A DNA stretch of 64,000 bases from Trochalopteron elliotii (GCA_024734555.1 JANPWX010000173.1:2049955-2113954); one strand, 5' to 3'. Shown: positions 47,601-61,989, counted from the stretch's first letter. Translations and numbers: made by a program. Notes: generated by a model from the sequence alone, not told the origin.

Positions 47601-48585
47601 TTCTACTTTTTAAAGATTGCTTTAACTATTATTCAAGTCAGTAGGAGCCACTTGGACCTATGTGAGTGGCAGGACACCAAGACCAGTTCATAGAAATTTT
47701 AGCACAATTGGGGGGATGTACAACCTGTATATCAAAGATGTATATTCAAGATTATCCAAAAAAAAATGCATCTGTATTCCTCTGAGTCAGCATGGATTCA
47801 CAGACAACTGAGACCTACTTAATGGAACAAACTACTAAGTTTTGTAAGCAGAATCCTTTTGTTAGCATTATCCTGCATATACATGTACACAAATGTGATG
47901 TAATTAGCAAAAGCCAGCTTACCTGGTGGCAGAACAAAGGCAATTCCCTTAATAAATATAAACCCTTAACAAATTAATAAATGCCAGCAAAAGGCAAGGG
48001 TGGATGTACTGCAACACAGAGGCAGCACATCCCTGGGGAGTGCACCAGGTTGCCTTTTGACAGTGAAGTTTCTCACGTGGTCATGCACAGTTTCCCCAGC
48101 AACACCTACACAAACATGAGCATTAATAACTTGGAGGGACCAGCAGCATTCAGCCTGCAGAAGGGCTTGCTAACTAAATCAAATATGCTCTAAAGGGCAG
48201 CCAGAAAAGGAATGAACATGAAAATGGAATATATTTTAAAGAGTCAGTGATTCTATGAAAATAAATTTATTCAGAGATTGTCTTTTCATGTTTTGCAACA
48301 CGAAATAGATCAAACAAGGCTCTGCTTCTGAGAAACACAACATGCAATGAATTCCATGGCACTTGAAGGCTGACTGGAGAGACGCCAGTGATAGCAGAGA
48401 AGCAATATCTTTTCCTCCTCTACCAAAACACTGTTTGCACTAAACAATAGCTAAAACGTATTTTAAAAATGGCTGAGTGGAACTCTTTTACCTCTGACTA
48501 AGTATATGTGTCAGGGACTATGTGCTTCATTTCCCCCTTACAGGAATTATATCATGATTCAGAACTAAGCTGATCAATTCCTGGG

Positions 48586-48613
48586 AAACATCCATTGTCA
48601 AACATCCAATGTC
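48586..48613. repeat. 14-base tandem duplication
   Basis: AAACATCCATTGTC is directly followed by AAACATCCAATGTC, 13 of 14 matching. Confidence 0.75.
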
Positions 48614-51600
48614 AAAGCATTCCTTAGTCCTTCCTGCATCTATTTTACACAAATTGAAAATTTATGTAACACAAAATCTCCAAGGAACTGAGAGGCAGCC
48701 TTAGCCATACTCCAAATGGCCTGAAAAAGTCTGTTCTTTTTGTTTGTTCATGCCAGATGCATTCTAGTGGTATAGCTGTGCCCATGCTATGTGTCAGGAT
48801 GTGAATTCTGACATCCTCAGTCACCCTGCTCCTTAAGGTTTTTGGTTTTTTTTACATGGGAATATAGATACAAAGGTGTGGAAGGGGAAAGTAAAGGGAC
48901 TGTAAGCACGTGAATACAGGAAAAAACCAGAAAGTAGCCCTAGGAGAGATGGAAAATGTTGCAGGGGTCCTGCAATTCAGGGGGCTCCTTTGTATCTTGT
49001 TATTCCTCAACTTTAAAAGAAAGGAGAAACAATCGTTTCTTTTAAAAGATGCACATATAAAATAAATCACTCACTGAGAAAGAATTCAAAAGTAAAGAAA
49101 TAAATCTTTAGATTCCAGGATCAGTTATGTGCCTGATCAGCCAAATTTTCAATCCCACTTAGTATGTGAACACTCTAGCACTGTATGTGTGCAAAAGAGA
49201 TCAACAAGCCAAATAATAAAAGCTTTCAACCCATGACCATGGCCAGTGTGAGACACATGCCATGACCTTCAGATCAAGATCTAGGTGCAGAAGAAGGAAA
49301 CATCCTGTTCCCCTACCAGCAGAAGTGTATTCTCCATACTGCACATTTCTCTTGCTTCCCTTGTCTTTCTGCCCCATGAAGATGTAACAAATCAATTGTT
49401 AGTGTCTCTTCTTTCAGCGTATAATGGAAGGTTTTCACCCAGAGCAATTTAAAAATGAAGGGTATCCAAAAGTGAAGTGTTTTCATTGTGTAGTTACTGC
49501 GCCAAAATGCTTCCCTTTTTGAAGAAAGCTTTTGCATAAAATTGTTTTTTAATGCAAACATTGACAAGTTTCTAGGAAGACAAATACAGCCTTGTCACTG
49601 CTATGACCAGGTTATTTTGGCAGTAAAGTCTAATGGAAATCAAAAGCAAACAAGCCAAATGTGTAGCCACTCTACCTTGGAATTAGACTTTGTTTCAAAT
49701 GGGGTGGAGAGAGGAGGTGGCAATAAAGCAGTGGCTGTCAAATTCTGCTTTTGGACTATTTACTTCAAATCTAACAAACCTATCCAAACAGATTACAATG
49801 AGCTCAAAAGAAATTAAAAAGTAGAAGCAAAAATCAAACTAGTGCTTAGCAAAGTGGAACTGAATGTTACAGATGGCTGCTGTTTAATAATATGTGTCAA
49901 TTTATCCATCTTGCTTGGCTGCCCCCAGTGTGTTCTTACAGAACACACACAGCTAGGGGCACTACTGCCAGCCAGACTGGAAAGGTTTGGTGGTGTCAGC
50001 GTTTTGCCTGCCAGGTTAAAGCTCATATGCAGTCTGGCATCAGGTATGTTGACCTTCAACTCTTCCAAAAAAACCCCCAAACCCTGTCCAAACTTCCAAA
50101 TGCCAACAGTTGTTTTACATCTCAGAGCTCTCAGAACATGGTATATTGACAGTGGTCATTACTAATGCTTGCATGGGCCAGATTTTTCTAGTCCTTGCCT
50201 TCCATTTACAATTTTTCCTTTGAGACTGAGCTGTGAATGTGAAAATGCTTAGGGATATTCTGCAGAGCTCACCACTGTGCTTAACTTTCTTCACTACTTA
50301 CAAAACACTCGGATTATGATCTTTTTGATAATTTTTCCAGAATATTTAAAATTCCCTTCAGGTATTTCAGAAATTCCACCCACAACGTGCAAATTGCCAG
50401 CTTAAGAATTTTATGTCGCTTTTTGTTTTCTAACAGTTTCATCCTCTTAACAAAGAGGGTAACATGCTGTCAATATATCGTGCACATTCATCTGGCTTTT
50501 GTTTTGGTAGGTTGTTTTTTAAATCTGAACCAAGACACTAATCCACAGCACTTAAAATAATTAAGAGAAAGGAAAAAGTTCAGCAGGAGATTTAGACATT
50601 CAAAATACTTGTCTCCATAAACAAAATCTCAGTGGGAGGGACCCTGAGGAAACTGGCTGTACTAAATACCCTCTGCAAGACAAAATAAAACCAGCACAGC
50701 TTCCTCACCTTCCCGTTCTTCCTTGGGACCACAGTTATGCAGCAATTTGTTGCCATCTAAATAACCACTTGCTTTTGGACTTATCACCATATGTTTTCTG
50801 CTCCACCAGGGGAAAATAAGAGTGTGAAGGGAGAAATGGGTGTGTCTTTTACTCAACGGGAATACCAAATCAAGTGTCAAATTTATACATTCCCATTTCC
50901 AGCCTCTGGCCCTCCAACAATGCAAAACCTAACAAACTGTGTGTGCTTCCTGACTATAAGCAGCTCAAAGCCAACCTTCACAGCCTGTTCTACAGAGATC
51001 AGCTGAAAGCAGTAGGAAGAGCTAGTGAGATTCTAGATACAGTAATTGGTCATAGCTGAGATCAAGGCTGAAATTCATTCCCCTTCCTAAAAAGTACAGA
51101 CAGACCTGAAGTTATAGATAAATATTACAAATACAAAAGTAAAAATATGTTTCTTATGCTGGCAGCATTAAACTAATTAGCAGGGAGAAAAGGGGGAAAA
51201 AAAGAAACCCAGCAACAAACCAGTAGAACTCTATAATGAGAATATAAATATTGCATTGAGGCCCAGTTCAGTAGCTGAGAACTAGCAATTTTTCTAAACA
51301 GCATATGTTTTTTCCCCTGAGATTTTAATAAAGCACGGGCACTGCACCAGCAAAAAATGCAAGCACCAGATCTTAATTTTAAACTAATGCAATTTACAAC
51401 CTTCAACTTTTATTCTTCTTCATCTTGACTGAAAATATTAGGTAATAGGAACATCCCAGAGAACACAGAATATATGTATTTATTCTAAATAAATAAACAG
51501 TTGCACTGCTAACTGTGCAACACTTGTGCATCATACAAATACTTGTTTGCGCACACACATGCACAACATAAGAAAATCTCAGTTTTGTTACAACTTTTCA

Positions 51601-51979
51601 AATTCAAATTCAAAGAAAATACAAGACATCCAGTTGTGGAATACGTCTCGGTCTTGACTAAAATTTGTTATTACAGCAGAATGGTCTCAACAGCCCCGAG
51701 CAATGCTATTATCCTAGCTCATCTCATCAGTGTTCATTTGTGCAAGGCTGGAATATTCACTGGTATGTGGCTTGCAGTGTCCCACATTCAACATTTAAAA
51801 ATCAAAAAGGGAAACATCTGAATTACTTCAAATTTTCCCTGAGCATATGGACCTTTTTTCACCCCTTTTTTTTCTTTTTCTGATGATCAGGGATGAAAGA
51901 AAAGAGATAGATTGGCTGATATTGTTTAGAATGTTTTTGGGAACAACCAGGTTAATCATCAAAATGTTCACCAGAAAAA

Positions 51980-52500
51980 CTCTGTGTGTTTGTTGGTAGA
52001 GAAGATGCTAGAAAGCAGATGAAGTAGTGACCCCTGGCAGTAAAGGAAGACCATGAAGAGGAGAAGAAGATAAGGAAGAAAAAGAAGGAACCAGCCAGAT
52101 GGAAGGATGCAAATGCAGCTAAAGAAGGTCTGGCAGAAAGAAATGGATCAGCAGGTGCAAAGAAAATGTGGTGAGAAAAACAAAGGGAAAAAAGACTGGT
52201 GGTAAGCAAAAGCAGACAACAGCAGCAAAATAGTGTACTCACACAGAAGGAAACAGTCACAGTAAAAAAAAGACCACTGGGCTGGAGAAATGAAACGGTG
52301 CATAAGAAAAGCACAGTCTGTGGTGCGGGTTCTATTTACAGGAGGAGGATCTTTAAACTGCTTTAAGGAAAAGCAGGAACACCAGACAAGAGACTGGAGA
52401 GAAGGCAGGGGGAAGGTATTAAAAAAAACAAAAAACAAAAAACAAAAAAACCAAAAAACAAAACCACCAGGCAGGTTAAAACACAAAAAATCTCAAATAT
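51980..52500 (+). other. Polypurine-biased tract with A-rich tail
   Basis: The plus strand is strongly purine-biased for about 0.5 kb, densest at 52040–52110 (aggaagaccatgaagaggag, then agaagataaggaagaaaaag). It ends in an A/C-rich run at 52421–52466. One plus frame from 52031 stays open to about 52358 with a single internal TGA (52169 region). It reads as Lys/Glu/Arg-rich sequence, which is what purine bias gives by default. I recognise no protein. A decayed retrocopy with a poly(A)-like tail, or simple purine-biased sequence, are both possible. Confidence 0.45.
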
Positions 52501-55500
52501 TTATTTCTGCAGCACCCTATTCCACTAAAACCAGGGATCTGTAACAGAACAGGCTGCATTTCTCCACTGCCAAACTGGTTTAGTTTGAGATAGTAACAAC
52601 AAGGTAACATAAACTCTGACTTTCCTCCTCAGAAAGAAATCATGGCAAGCAGTGACCCTATTGTGCTTTGTTACTGCATAATTGTTAAAGAAATGCTTTC
52701 CGATGCCCTGTGAGAGGGGGTACTATCTCGAAAGCTCAAAGGGATTGTTCATTTGATCACTAAGCACAGTGTTATTCCAACCACTCATGCATGCAGAGAA
52801 TGCCTCTATTCTTATGTTCCCCTGAGAGTTGAGGTCATCTGAGATATGTTGGCTATCACATATAAAGGCCGAGGTAGAACTGCTGGCAGGATGTTTTAGG
52901 TTAAGTATTTTCACAGACCTGGAACTTCTCTTCTGCCTCTTCGGACAACTCGCCAACCACTAGGCTGATTTAAAAGGTGTTAGGATACCAAAGCAATCCT
53001 TTAGTTAAGAGTTCCAGGCTTGAGAGCCTGTGTGCTGAATGGTGAAGCAGTTTTAAGAATGACAAAAGAGATACAGATGTGCTTCTAATCCCGGATCCAT
53101 TTGTCTCTCCCCAAAGCCTTAGGCAGAAACCTAAAAATGCATTTGATCTAACGTTCCTAGCACAAGTAGATACTAACACATGAGGAAAAAAAACAAAACA
53201 AAAAAAAAAAAAAAAAAACCCACCAAAATCCCCAAACAAATCTCCCAAGAAACTACACACCAAAACACAAGGAAAATCCCTACACTCAAACTCCAAACAC
53301 TAGGCTAAGAAGCTGCACACAAAGATAATGTAAGTAGGAAAGAATAAGGTTATTTCATTCTGCCCTGTTCTGCAATCTCCCATACAAGATTTATTTCTTA
53401 CCTCTTAAATTTTGTTTTATAATATTTCATTCAAGTCACATCCTTGTGATGCACTTTAATGGTTCTTGAATTGTTTTGTTGAGAACATTAAGTTGTTTAC
53501 CAGTAATCTTGAAAATGAAATGCTCAGCCTCTTACCCACAGATGTGTTAATTAAAAAAAAAACCCCAAACAACAAATCAAACCACCTCTGATTCACGCCA
53601 CTTTAGCACAAGCAGCATACAGGCAAGAACTCCAATTGGTACTATGTGCTAAAATCTACAGAAAATTATACACTTTCCAACTTACACTTCAGAGAGACAA
53701 GGAAATTGCCTATGCATCTCCACTGTGTGCACATTACTGTTCTCTGAATTAACACACAAACCAGCCTAGAAATTAAACAGATGAATGTACAGAGCATGAA
53801 ACAACACAAATATGCCTTATCAAATTCCTCCTCCTAATCAAGTTGTAATTTTATCTTCCCCCCTGTGGAAGACACAGCTTACTAGCACGGTTCCTTATTT
53901 TTGTGTATAAATAATATCCTTAAAATACATGCACTATTGCAACCACAACGTTTTAAGGAGATCTGAAATGTTATAAAACCCTACACTTAATGCAAATTAA
54001 CTGCAATTTTCAGGAAGACGTGACCTCATTAGCAATTCTACAAAGAAGGAATGTTAGGATATTTCACTCAGATGAAAATGTCATTATTTGCACAGTGACA
54101 ACTTTCCAATAATCTGAGAACCTCCAGATCCCTTTTCATTCTCTAATTAAAATAGCAAATAAAACAACTAAATAAAAATAGCAGAAGTATCAAATATTTA
54201 TAGACTTCCTCAATGAAAACTAATCAGCTAAATTAGAGGGGTTATATTTTTATTTAAATCAGGATATTTGAACTATGACTCTTGCCTTTAAAAAATACAT
54301 GTCTTTATGTTTCAGTGTTGCACCACAGTTATGTCAACACAAGCAGACTAATAGAGATGGAGGAGAAAATGCTCTAAATTCTAAATAGCTCCCTGTGTCA
54401 AGCTATCTTATATTCTGACTTTTCCCACAATTCATTCCTGAAAAAGAATATGATTATAATACTCTGAAAATACACAGGGAGTTGACCAGAAAAGCCAGAC
54501 ATTTGAACATGCCAGTAGTGGTTGGGTGTCACAGTGACTAGCCCAAGTAGGGTGTGCTTTTAAATAACAGGCTGATTTCAAGACATTCACTTCTGTTTTC
54601 TCAAGGGGCAGCTCCACAGCTTTCTTTTTCTTATTTTCTTTTTTAATGGAATATTGAAATTAATTCGCAAGAACATTTCAGTCCCAGAAATCCTCTAATA
54701 GGTACCTTTGGGTAGAGCTAAAATGGGTCTTTTTATATGAGAACTAAGAAAATACAGTAGAAAAGGCCTCACATTTTCACTACAGGAGACATTTTTTTAA
54801 TCAGCCCATACATTAAACAAAAATAACCCATGGGTGGCAAACAAGTAACTCAGAAACCAGAAGGACATTTGTCCCTCCTCATAATTATTCAAAATTGAAC
54901 AACAAATTACAAGTCAATATGAAAAGATTGTTGGGCTGAAGAGAGGAATAATTTAAATGCCTTCAGGGAGCAGCCACTAGCAGAGCTGTGTTGCCACAGG
55001 TGTGACATTGCAGCTGTAACCCTGCTCAAGAGCAGCAACAGCATCTAGAGAGGCTGCTAATGAAGTACACATCCACAGAGAATAATTGTGCTGTTGAGAT
55101 TCTGCTACTGAGTTTACCCAAAGAGAACAGGTTTTATCATGAAACTGCAGTTAGTCTGCAAAATCTAGAGCAATTTGGTTCTTGTCTTACAGTTAAGACC
55201 AAAACACTGCTTAGTGTAAAAGCAGTCTGACTGGCAGGGAAACACCTACCCTCAGAAATGGGAACCAGCAGTAACAGCTGTAGAGCAACCTTGTTATGGT
55301 CTAATATTTATAGATCTACAGGCTCAGTGAGGTCCAGTCCTCAACTGGGTGCTCTTCAAGGATCAATAGTGACTGAAATAATGCTGGGAGTGAGTCTGCA
55401 TTTGGATTATGGTACTTTAGTAACAGAGGAAAAAAAACCCCTGTGTACCACAAAAATAATGGGGGCAGCTGAAAAGGAAAAAGAAGCATGAATGCATTTA

Positions 55501-58500
55501 GAAGTCTTAACTCCCAGGCTTCTCACTTTTAGAAAATTCCTCAATATAATCTCACTGATCACTCCAATCCACATCCTGAAAACAGGCCACTAAATATAAA
55601 TTACTACTAAATATAAATCAGGTGAGCACTGATTTTAAAACAGATGCCCAATTCATTGTTGCTGGCAAATGGAAGCAGAAGTGACATCTCTCTGCTGGAG
55701 CCTGGGGGAATTTATCACAGAGCAGTGACAAACACGTTCTGCCCAATCTTCTGATTCTCACAGTAAGTCCAGATCCACCAAAACACCTTGGTCAAAATCT
55801 GGACAGTATTTCCAAGTGTTAAAACATGTTCATAATTCTGCTGAAATCTAGTGAAGTTCCTCTATTGGTTCTCACTTATTATTCTCCCTTGGTAGGCTGT
55901 GCAGCTCATGATGATGTTGGGCAGCCACTGCTCCCTCAAAGCAAGGGTGGAAAAGGGAAGTTCTCCTTTTTCAGGCGTCTTAACAGGTTGTGGGTTTGGG
56001 TTTTATTTCAAGCATGAATCTTGAAACAAATTTGCCTTCAGATCTTCATATCAGAATTATATATTCTGATACAGAGCAGTAAAATTATTTCAAGAAATTT
56101 TTGCAAATGAATCGAATTAAATACATTTTCAGAATTTGTACTTTAATGCTGACTAGGGCACTCAGGCTTGTTGTATAATTGGAATCCACACATCTATTGC
56201 CTAGTTTGTAATAGATTTCCTATGCTGACAAATGCAGAAGGAATGTGATATTACAGCAATAAAATCTGGAGACCAAACAAGAGGGTCTTGTGGTCATTTT
56301 AAGGATGGCCAGTTTATACGCAAGGTTGAACATGATACACAAAACAAAGGACAGCCTGAAAGTAAGTAAAAGGGAACAGAATAACACTACTGCCTGTTCC
56401 TGCCATAGCCTTACCTTAAAAAAATGACACTTAAACATCTTAGACCTGATGAATAGCTAAAGCAAAAGGTGGCAAAAACTTATCATGTCTATACCTAATC
56501 CTGCCCAAAAAGGCTTTCCAAAAAAATCCAGTTCACTCATGGCAATAAATGTCAAAACTGCAACTAAAACTTGGCCCATCTGTTTAGGAATAAAATTATC
56601 TACTACTCCTGTTTGATTTTGGGCTGCAAGACAACGGTAGACCAGAAAACGGAAACAGCTGCCTGCCTGAAGCTGCCCCATGGCACACTCAATGCCTGTC
56701 GTGAAAGGTGAAGGACAGCTACCTCAAGCCTGCTGGCTGAGCTGATGACTTCAGGTACCACAAATCAGCATCTTCCTCAGTAGAAAGTCGGGCATAACCA
56801 TAACTGTGGTAGGAACTCAGGCATAGCCACTGCATGGTCTGCTCAAATCAGCAGACTTGCTGTGCTGAAGAAGCAGGAGGTCCCATCAAGGTAAACAGAG
56901 TCACCACATCCTGATAAACATTCAGGGAAGCAGGCTTATTTCAAAGAAGGAATCATTTGTCAAATGCCAAGTGTTTATTTTAGAAGCATCAATATTTTCA
57001 TTTCGTCTCCACTGAGTCCAATGAAATTAAGTCTATTTATTGTAGCATAACATGGTGGCTTAGTTAAGTGTCCAAAACCTACCATCACTTTTGTTTCAGG
57101 AGCTCATTCATTCACTTTTCCACAAGCAAAGGTTAAAAGAAAATCCTATTATAGATATTTCAGAACAGAAAGGAGAACCATGAATTTATCTGTAGACTGC
57201 TTCTATTGAAGTCACTTGAGATAAAGATATTTAGAACTATTTTTTCACAGTCCATGCATGTGTTTAAACAACTGAGTTTAGTCTTTAGAATGCTGATTTT
57301 TACTGCAGTCTTTGTGCAGCAGATTAATACGATGCACAGCAGAAATCTTAAGATGCTACAGCAAGAACCACCAAAAAGGAAAAAAAGAAAATCAAAATGA
57401 CAGCTACTAGAAATCACTCAAACTAATTTAAAGTTGCTGTTTTGATGGAAATGTTTATATCCAGTATAAAAATGGTTCCTTATAATGAAGTAGGACTCTT
57501 AAAAGGACTAGAGAAGGCCAAGCTTTTCACTGGCAACAGGGAAGGGAAGCATAGGGAAGGCTCTAGAGAGCGAGCCTGCTCTGAACCACACTGGAAATAA
57601 AGAGCAGCATTATCATGGCTGTTCTCTGCTCCTTGCAAGGCTTGTGAGCGACTGCAGTCTTGTCGCCACCAGGATGTTTCTGTACAAGTACCAGTGTGTG
57701 CACACCAGTAAATACTAGTCCTTTTCACTTCTATTTTCCTCATCAAAAATGGATTATCTCAGATGTGAATTTCTGCTCTGTTCCTCCTCGTCAGCACTTA
57801 AAGGGCCACTGTCCCACCCCTAAAGCTGAACTATTGCACAAGTGCTGCCAAGCTATGTATTTGAAGGAGTTAAGCCAAATCACAGTCAGCCTTCTCCAAC
57901 AAATGCGTAACAGAAAGCCACAGCTTCAAGTATGGATTGGATCTCCTGCCTGACACGGTGCTGGAGCCCTGGAGTTTCACAGAGCTCCAGGGTATGGGAG
58001 TGCCAAGGGGAAACTGACAGATGGCAAGTCCTGCAAATTTTCATTCACTCATTCAAATGCCTTGTATTCCTTCTTGCTTTCACTCTCCACTTCCATCAGG
58101 TTCATTTTCATTCTTGTGGACACACTTGCCCATGCCATACATGAGGCTGAAGCACAATTTAGATTTATCCAGCATAGGGATAAAAATATTTTGTCAGGGT
58201 CACCACCAAAACAGCTTGTATGGGATGTTTACAATTGCTGTCATTTTCTACTTTCATAATCATTTCACAGTGGGCTTTCTGCTGCTTGGCTCTCCTTCCA
58301 GAGCTACACCCATCACACACCCAGGCTGGTATTTTTGCAGAACTGCTGCTGGACAAGAGGATGCAGCTACAGTGTCTCTCTCCCTGCCCTTCCATACTCT
58401 TTGGGCATCAACCTGAACATGAGAAAATCCACAGGTTTTTCCACACTTCAGCCCAACCCTTTAATGTTGGAAGGACAAGTCAATGGATTTTTGATTTTTC

Positions 58501-61500
58501 AAGCTCAATTCACTATATTTATAGTTTTGGTAAAGTCAGTAGAGCTAATTACAGTATTGTGAGTGAATATTACTTAAGGGTGGGTGTGAGTGAGAAGTAT
58601 CATTAAAAAAAGCAACCCAGAATTTGTTAAGCCCACCAGATCCTGGCAAAGAATTGGAATTTCGCCCACTCAACAGTACACTGGATGGGAAGCATCAACT
58701 AAGCACTGACATACTGTATTTATGAGGGGAAGATGTTTACCTTTTTTTCCCCTTGGTTTTTTGTCTTCTGCATTCAGATAAGAAAAAAATCTGGGTCTGG
58801 GAATGTCTTCCATGATGCATGCTACGGGCAGCCTAATGGAGGCCAGACACATAACCAGAGGTAATTAAGGGGTCCAGACCATCAGCAAAGTGTTTCTAAC
58901 CAGGGTAACTGACTGCTTAAAGTCTGAGGAGAGTCCACTGTTTTAGTACAATTTCTACAATAGGACATTATTCTGGCTCAAATCAGCTATCATGGATTTT
59001 ATCTAGAAATTACATAATGAAATTCTGTAGTCTGCATTATGCAGGAAGCCCAAGTCGATGGCTTTTGTATTATTTTTTTTTTTTAAGACAGAGAAGTATT
59101 ATCAATCTTAGCGGCTGTTTTCATATTCTCCCAACGTATGGTACAAAAACTCCTTCTAGTTCTCTTCTAGCCACCACATTAAAAAGTGAGCCATGTTGTA
59201 ATTAAAGTTTAATGACAACATCTGTTTTAGCTAACCCGACAGAAGAGTGGTTGGCCCACAGAGAAGTATTCTGCTTCTTCTTTCACTCAAACCAGAACTG
59301 AGTGATTATTCAGCCTCAACAAAATTGGAAATGGGACAACAGCAACATTTCAACTCCTTTCCCCAAAATAAGGATCTTTCAGAAGCACTTTTAATTCATT
59401 TACAGATAAAATCCTGCCTTAACCCAGCAGGATGGTACATAAGAATCAGTGACAGAGAACACTAAGGACTTCTGTGCACACAGAACACTCTCTTGGGCTG
59501 CAGCCTGCTAACAGGACAAAGATGACAAAATACACTGGGAAAGGAGTAATTTGCTTCATGGCTAGCTAATTAGCCAAAAGCCTTGTATCACCACCCAGCA
59601 ACATGTGACATTAGACTACCCTTGGCCATCCTCGTTTTTACATTTGGATACAATGCTTGTTCTAGGTAACAATAGGATGGTAAATGCCTATTGTGCTTCC
59701 CCCCATCTTGCATACAGACTCATTCTTATTGAATAAATAAGGGGGGAAAAATTACCAGCTCCTGTACACTGTATAGCAAGCATTAAAATAACGAATAAGT
59801 CATTCATTGTTTATGTGCTGATTAATTATAGCGAGAACAGCCCACCACTACTAAAAACACAGCAGGCATCACTGTCTCAGCTCCACGCCTATGCTGACAA
59901 CCCAAGTAACAAATCCAGCCCCTATGATATTAGAAAAACCCAGACCTCTGTTATGTATGTTGTTTGCATGTGGTACACACACACAAAAAAAATTGTACCA
60001 AATTAGAGTTGCTAAAATGCTCTTAAGTGCTTGTGCACTAATTTTGCAGCAAACATCAACAGCATGCCAAAAGTAATATTAAAGATTTAGATGATGCTAC
60101 TGTAAAACACTACATTAATTAATTAATGGCCTATTAACTGATTAGAGGTCCAAGAGCTACCGTTACTGTTTAAAGCATCAGATTGCTGCCAGGAAATAAA
60201 TAATGTTTGAATGCTACTTTTAAGTAAAGAAAAACCATAAAAATGAATCATAACCAAACTAACCACGGAACTAATACAGAAGTTGCAAATATCTATACTT
60301 AATAAAAACCTTCAAACTTTAAAATAACAAAAAAATCCTACCAGCTGGCCAGCTGCTGCCTCTGGACCCTACAGGTCTCTTTCCACCACAGCATTTCTCC
60401 AGTATTCAGCTTCACTTGTCCACATGTAAAAACTAAACACAGTTTGCAAAAACCACTTTATGATATGTAAGATACATAAGATTCAGCCCTTCCCTAAAAA
60501 AAAAGATCTGCAGGTAGGCATAAAATACCACACCACAAAGGGAAAGCTGTGAGCTGTACCTCTGAGACCCAACAACTTGCACAAAAAATAGCAAGCAGGT
60601 TTTTTTATTAAAATGTAAATCTATTCTTTCCACCTCAAAAAGCTAATCCAGGGTTGCTGTTGTAATTTTGATAAACCAATGCTCTCTGATGAAAGCAAAC
60701 AGGCCAAGTCTTGCAAGAAACTAGGAAAAGGAAAGAAGGTTAAGGAAAGTGGAACTACATGGATAGCTGGAAAACCAGAATCATTACTCAGCTTATAACG
60801 AAAACTGACAGGAAACTGAATTCTCCCATTTGCCTCTCAGGCAAGAGGAAATAACTGCACCACGGTAATAACACCTATTTTAGGACCATTTGCTGTCTCA
60901 CCAGATTGATTTTTTTTGTGTAAGCTTGCCATTATTTTGCATTAAAGTCATAGTTTGTGTTCCACAATTGATTGTGTTTACAATGAAAGAAGCTTCCCAG
61001 TAAGGTCACTGAACTGCAGTAACCCTCAGCTTTTACCCAGCTCCTGACAGGACTGCATCACCTCCTGATAAAGGCCTTGTGCCTTCCAGCTCCTCCCTTC
61101 ACATTCTGCCCCCTCCCTTTTTTAAGCAAGAATCAAAAAGCAAAAATGGGTACAAGAAAAGAGTGACTTCCATACAGATGTAACATATAATCATTTACAT
61201 TCCCAACTTTTTAAGTATATTCTGTAAGACCAGAATACAAATTCTCTCATTTTCTACGACAAATTTTATAAACCATCAATAAATCCTCAGCTAAGAAAAA
61301 GAAACCAACCAAAAAACCCAAATTGTGCTGTGCATTCAATACACAGCATCCAAAAATTCCTGTGTTAAGGAGGACCCACAGTGAGGGTGACTGTGTCTAT
61401 CAAACCACTACAGAAGGAAGTCTGATGGAGAGAGAAGTGCTTCATCCTGCGTGGGTTTGCACAACTCCCCACAGGACATTCTGCGTGGGACACAGCAGCA

Positions 61501-61714
61501 GGCATCAGCACAAGCAAGAATGGGGGTGAGTCAGGGTCACCATGGAATTGTGCTGAATGTACATTTTCTTGCTGTCTCTCTGAGTTCTGCACTCAAAAAG
61601 ATACCTCAGGATGTACCCAGTATTCCAATTCGAAACAGCAGAATGGCAGATGGTGCTGAAAAAGGCCTACAATAGGATCTCTCCTTTTAGAGGGGAAAAA
61701 AAAGCATTCATTTC
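52501..61714 (-). other. MBP: Golli intron, distal part
   Basis: AT-rich with no exon recognised. Contains an A-rich run (53186–53218) and a 13-base direct repeat ACTAAATATAAAT at 55589 and 55606. A splice-like pair on the minus strand near 58745–58772 (tctgaatgcag|…AAAG|gtaaac) would frame only a 28-nt purine-rich segment, and I do not accept it as an exon. Other open frames have no support. Confidence 0.6.
53186..53218. repeat. A-rich homopolymer-like run
   Basis: Runs of A (the longest about 20) interrupted only by single C. Simple sequence. Confidence 0.85.
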
Positions 61715-61860
61715 ACCTCTTTTTAGTAAAAAAACCCAAAAAGCAAACAAACCAAAACCCAAAACCAACCAAACAACCTCCACTAACAACAAATAACCAA
61801 AGCACAAAACCCCACCACCAAACCCAAACAACAAACACCCAACCCCTCACAGTACAACTC
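61715..61860. repeat. A/C-only low-complexity tract (G/T on the MBP-sense strand)
   Basis: About 145 bases on the plus strand almost entirely A and C, built from CAAAC, CCAAAAC and CCACC words. On the minus strand, which is the sense of Golli pre-mRNA, it is G/T-rich. Runs GGGG, GGG, GGG, GGGG lie within 61810–61845, separated by loops of 2, 12 and 9 bases. Confidence 0.75.
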
Positions 61861-61989
61861 CAGGCACGCAGCATGAATCCCTGGAAAGCTCTAAGCCAGA
61901 AGAAAAATAGCCACATCCAGATACAATTTTAGACCTGATCTACCAGATAAAATAGGAAACCTTCCAGTTTGAAAAGGTAAAGTCTTACT

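Larger units (their letters stand above)
39585..51950 (-). other. MBP: Golli intron, middle part
   Basis: No exon or gene recognised. Holds a (CAAA)n repeat at 41673–41695, an A-rich run near 43115–43135, a GC-rich patch around 46290–46640, a possible decayed CR1 trace near 47786–47810 (reading SQHGFTDN), and a 14-base tandem duplication at 48586–48613. Many open frames of 60–110 codons occur on both strands without domain, splice or homology support. Confidence 0.6.

Noticed and set aside
47910..47940. Strong minus-strand donor-like sequence CCACCAG|gtaagc
   Set aside because: Sequence upstream on the minus strand is AT-rich with stops in all frames and no acceptor; a decoy site.
47690..48250. 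Possible old CR1 insertion
   Set aside because: Only a short SQHGFTDN-like reading and a GATTCTATG word resemble CR1; the sequence between does not align by eye, so I did not annotate an element.
50662..50925. Minus-strand open frame ending in a good donor (GGGAAG|gtgagg)
   Set aside because: The peptide does not resemble Golli or any family I recognise, and no convincing acceptor is paired with it.
58745..58772. Possible 28-nt minus-strand exon with Golli-like LNAE just upstream
   Set aside because: The LNAE residues fall inside the would-be acceptor tract, the remaining codons are low-complexity Lys-rich, and no Golli residues follow.
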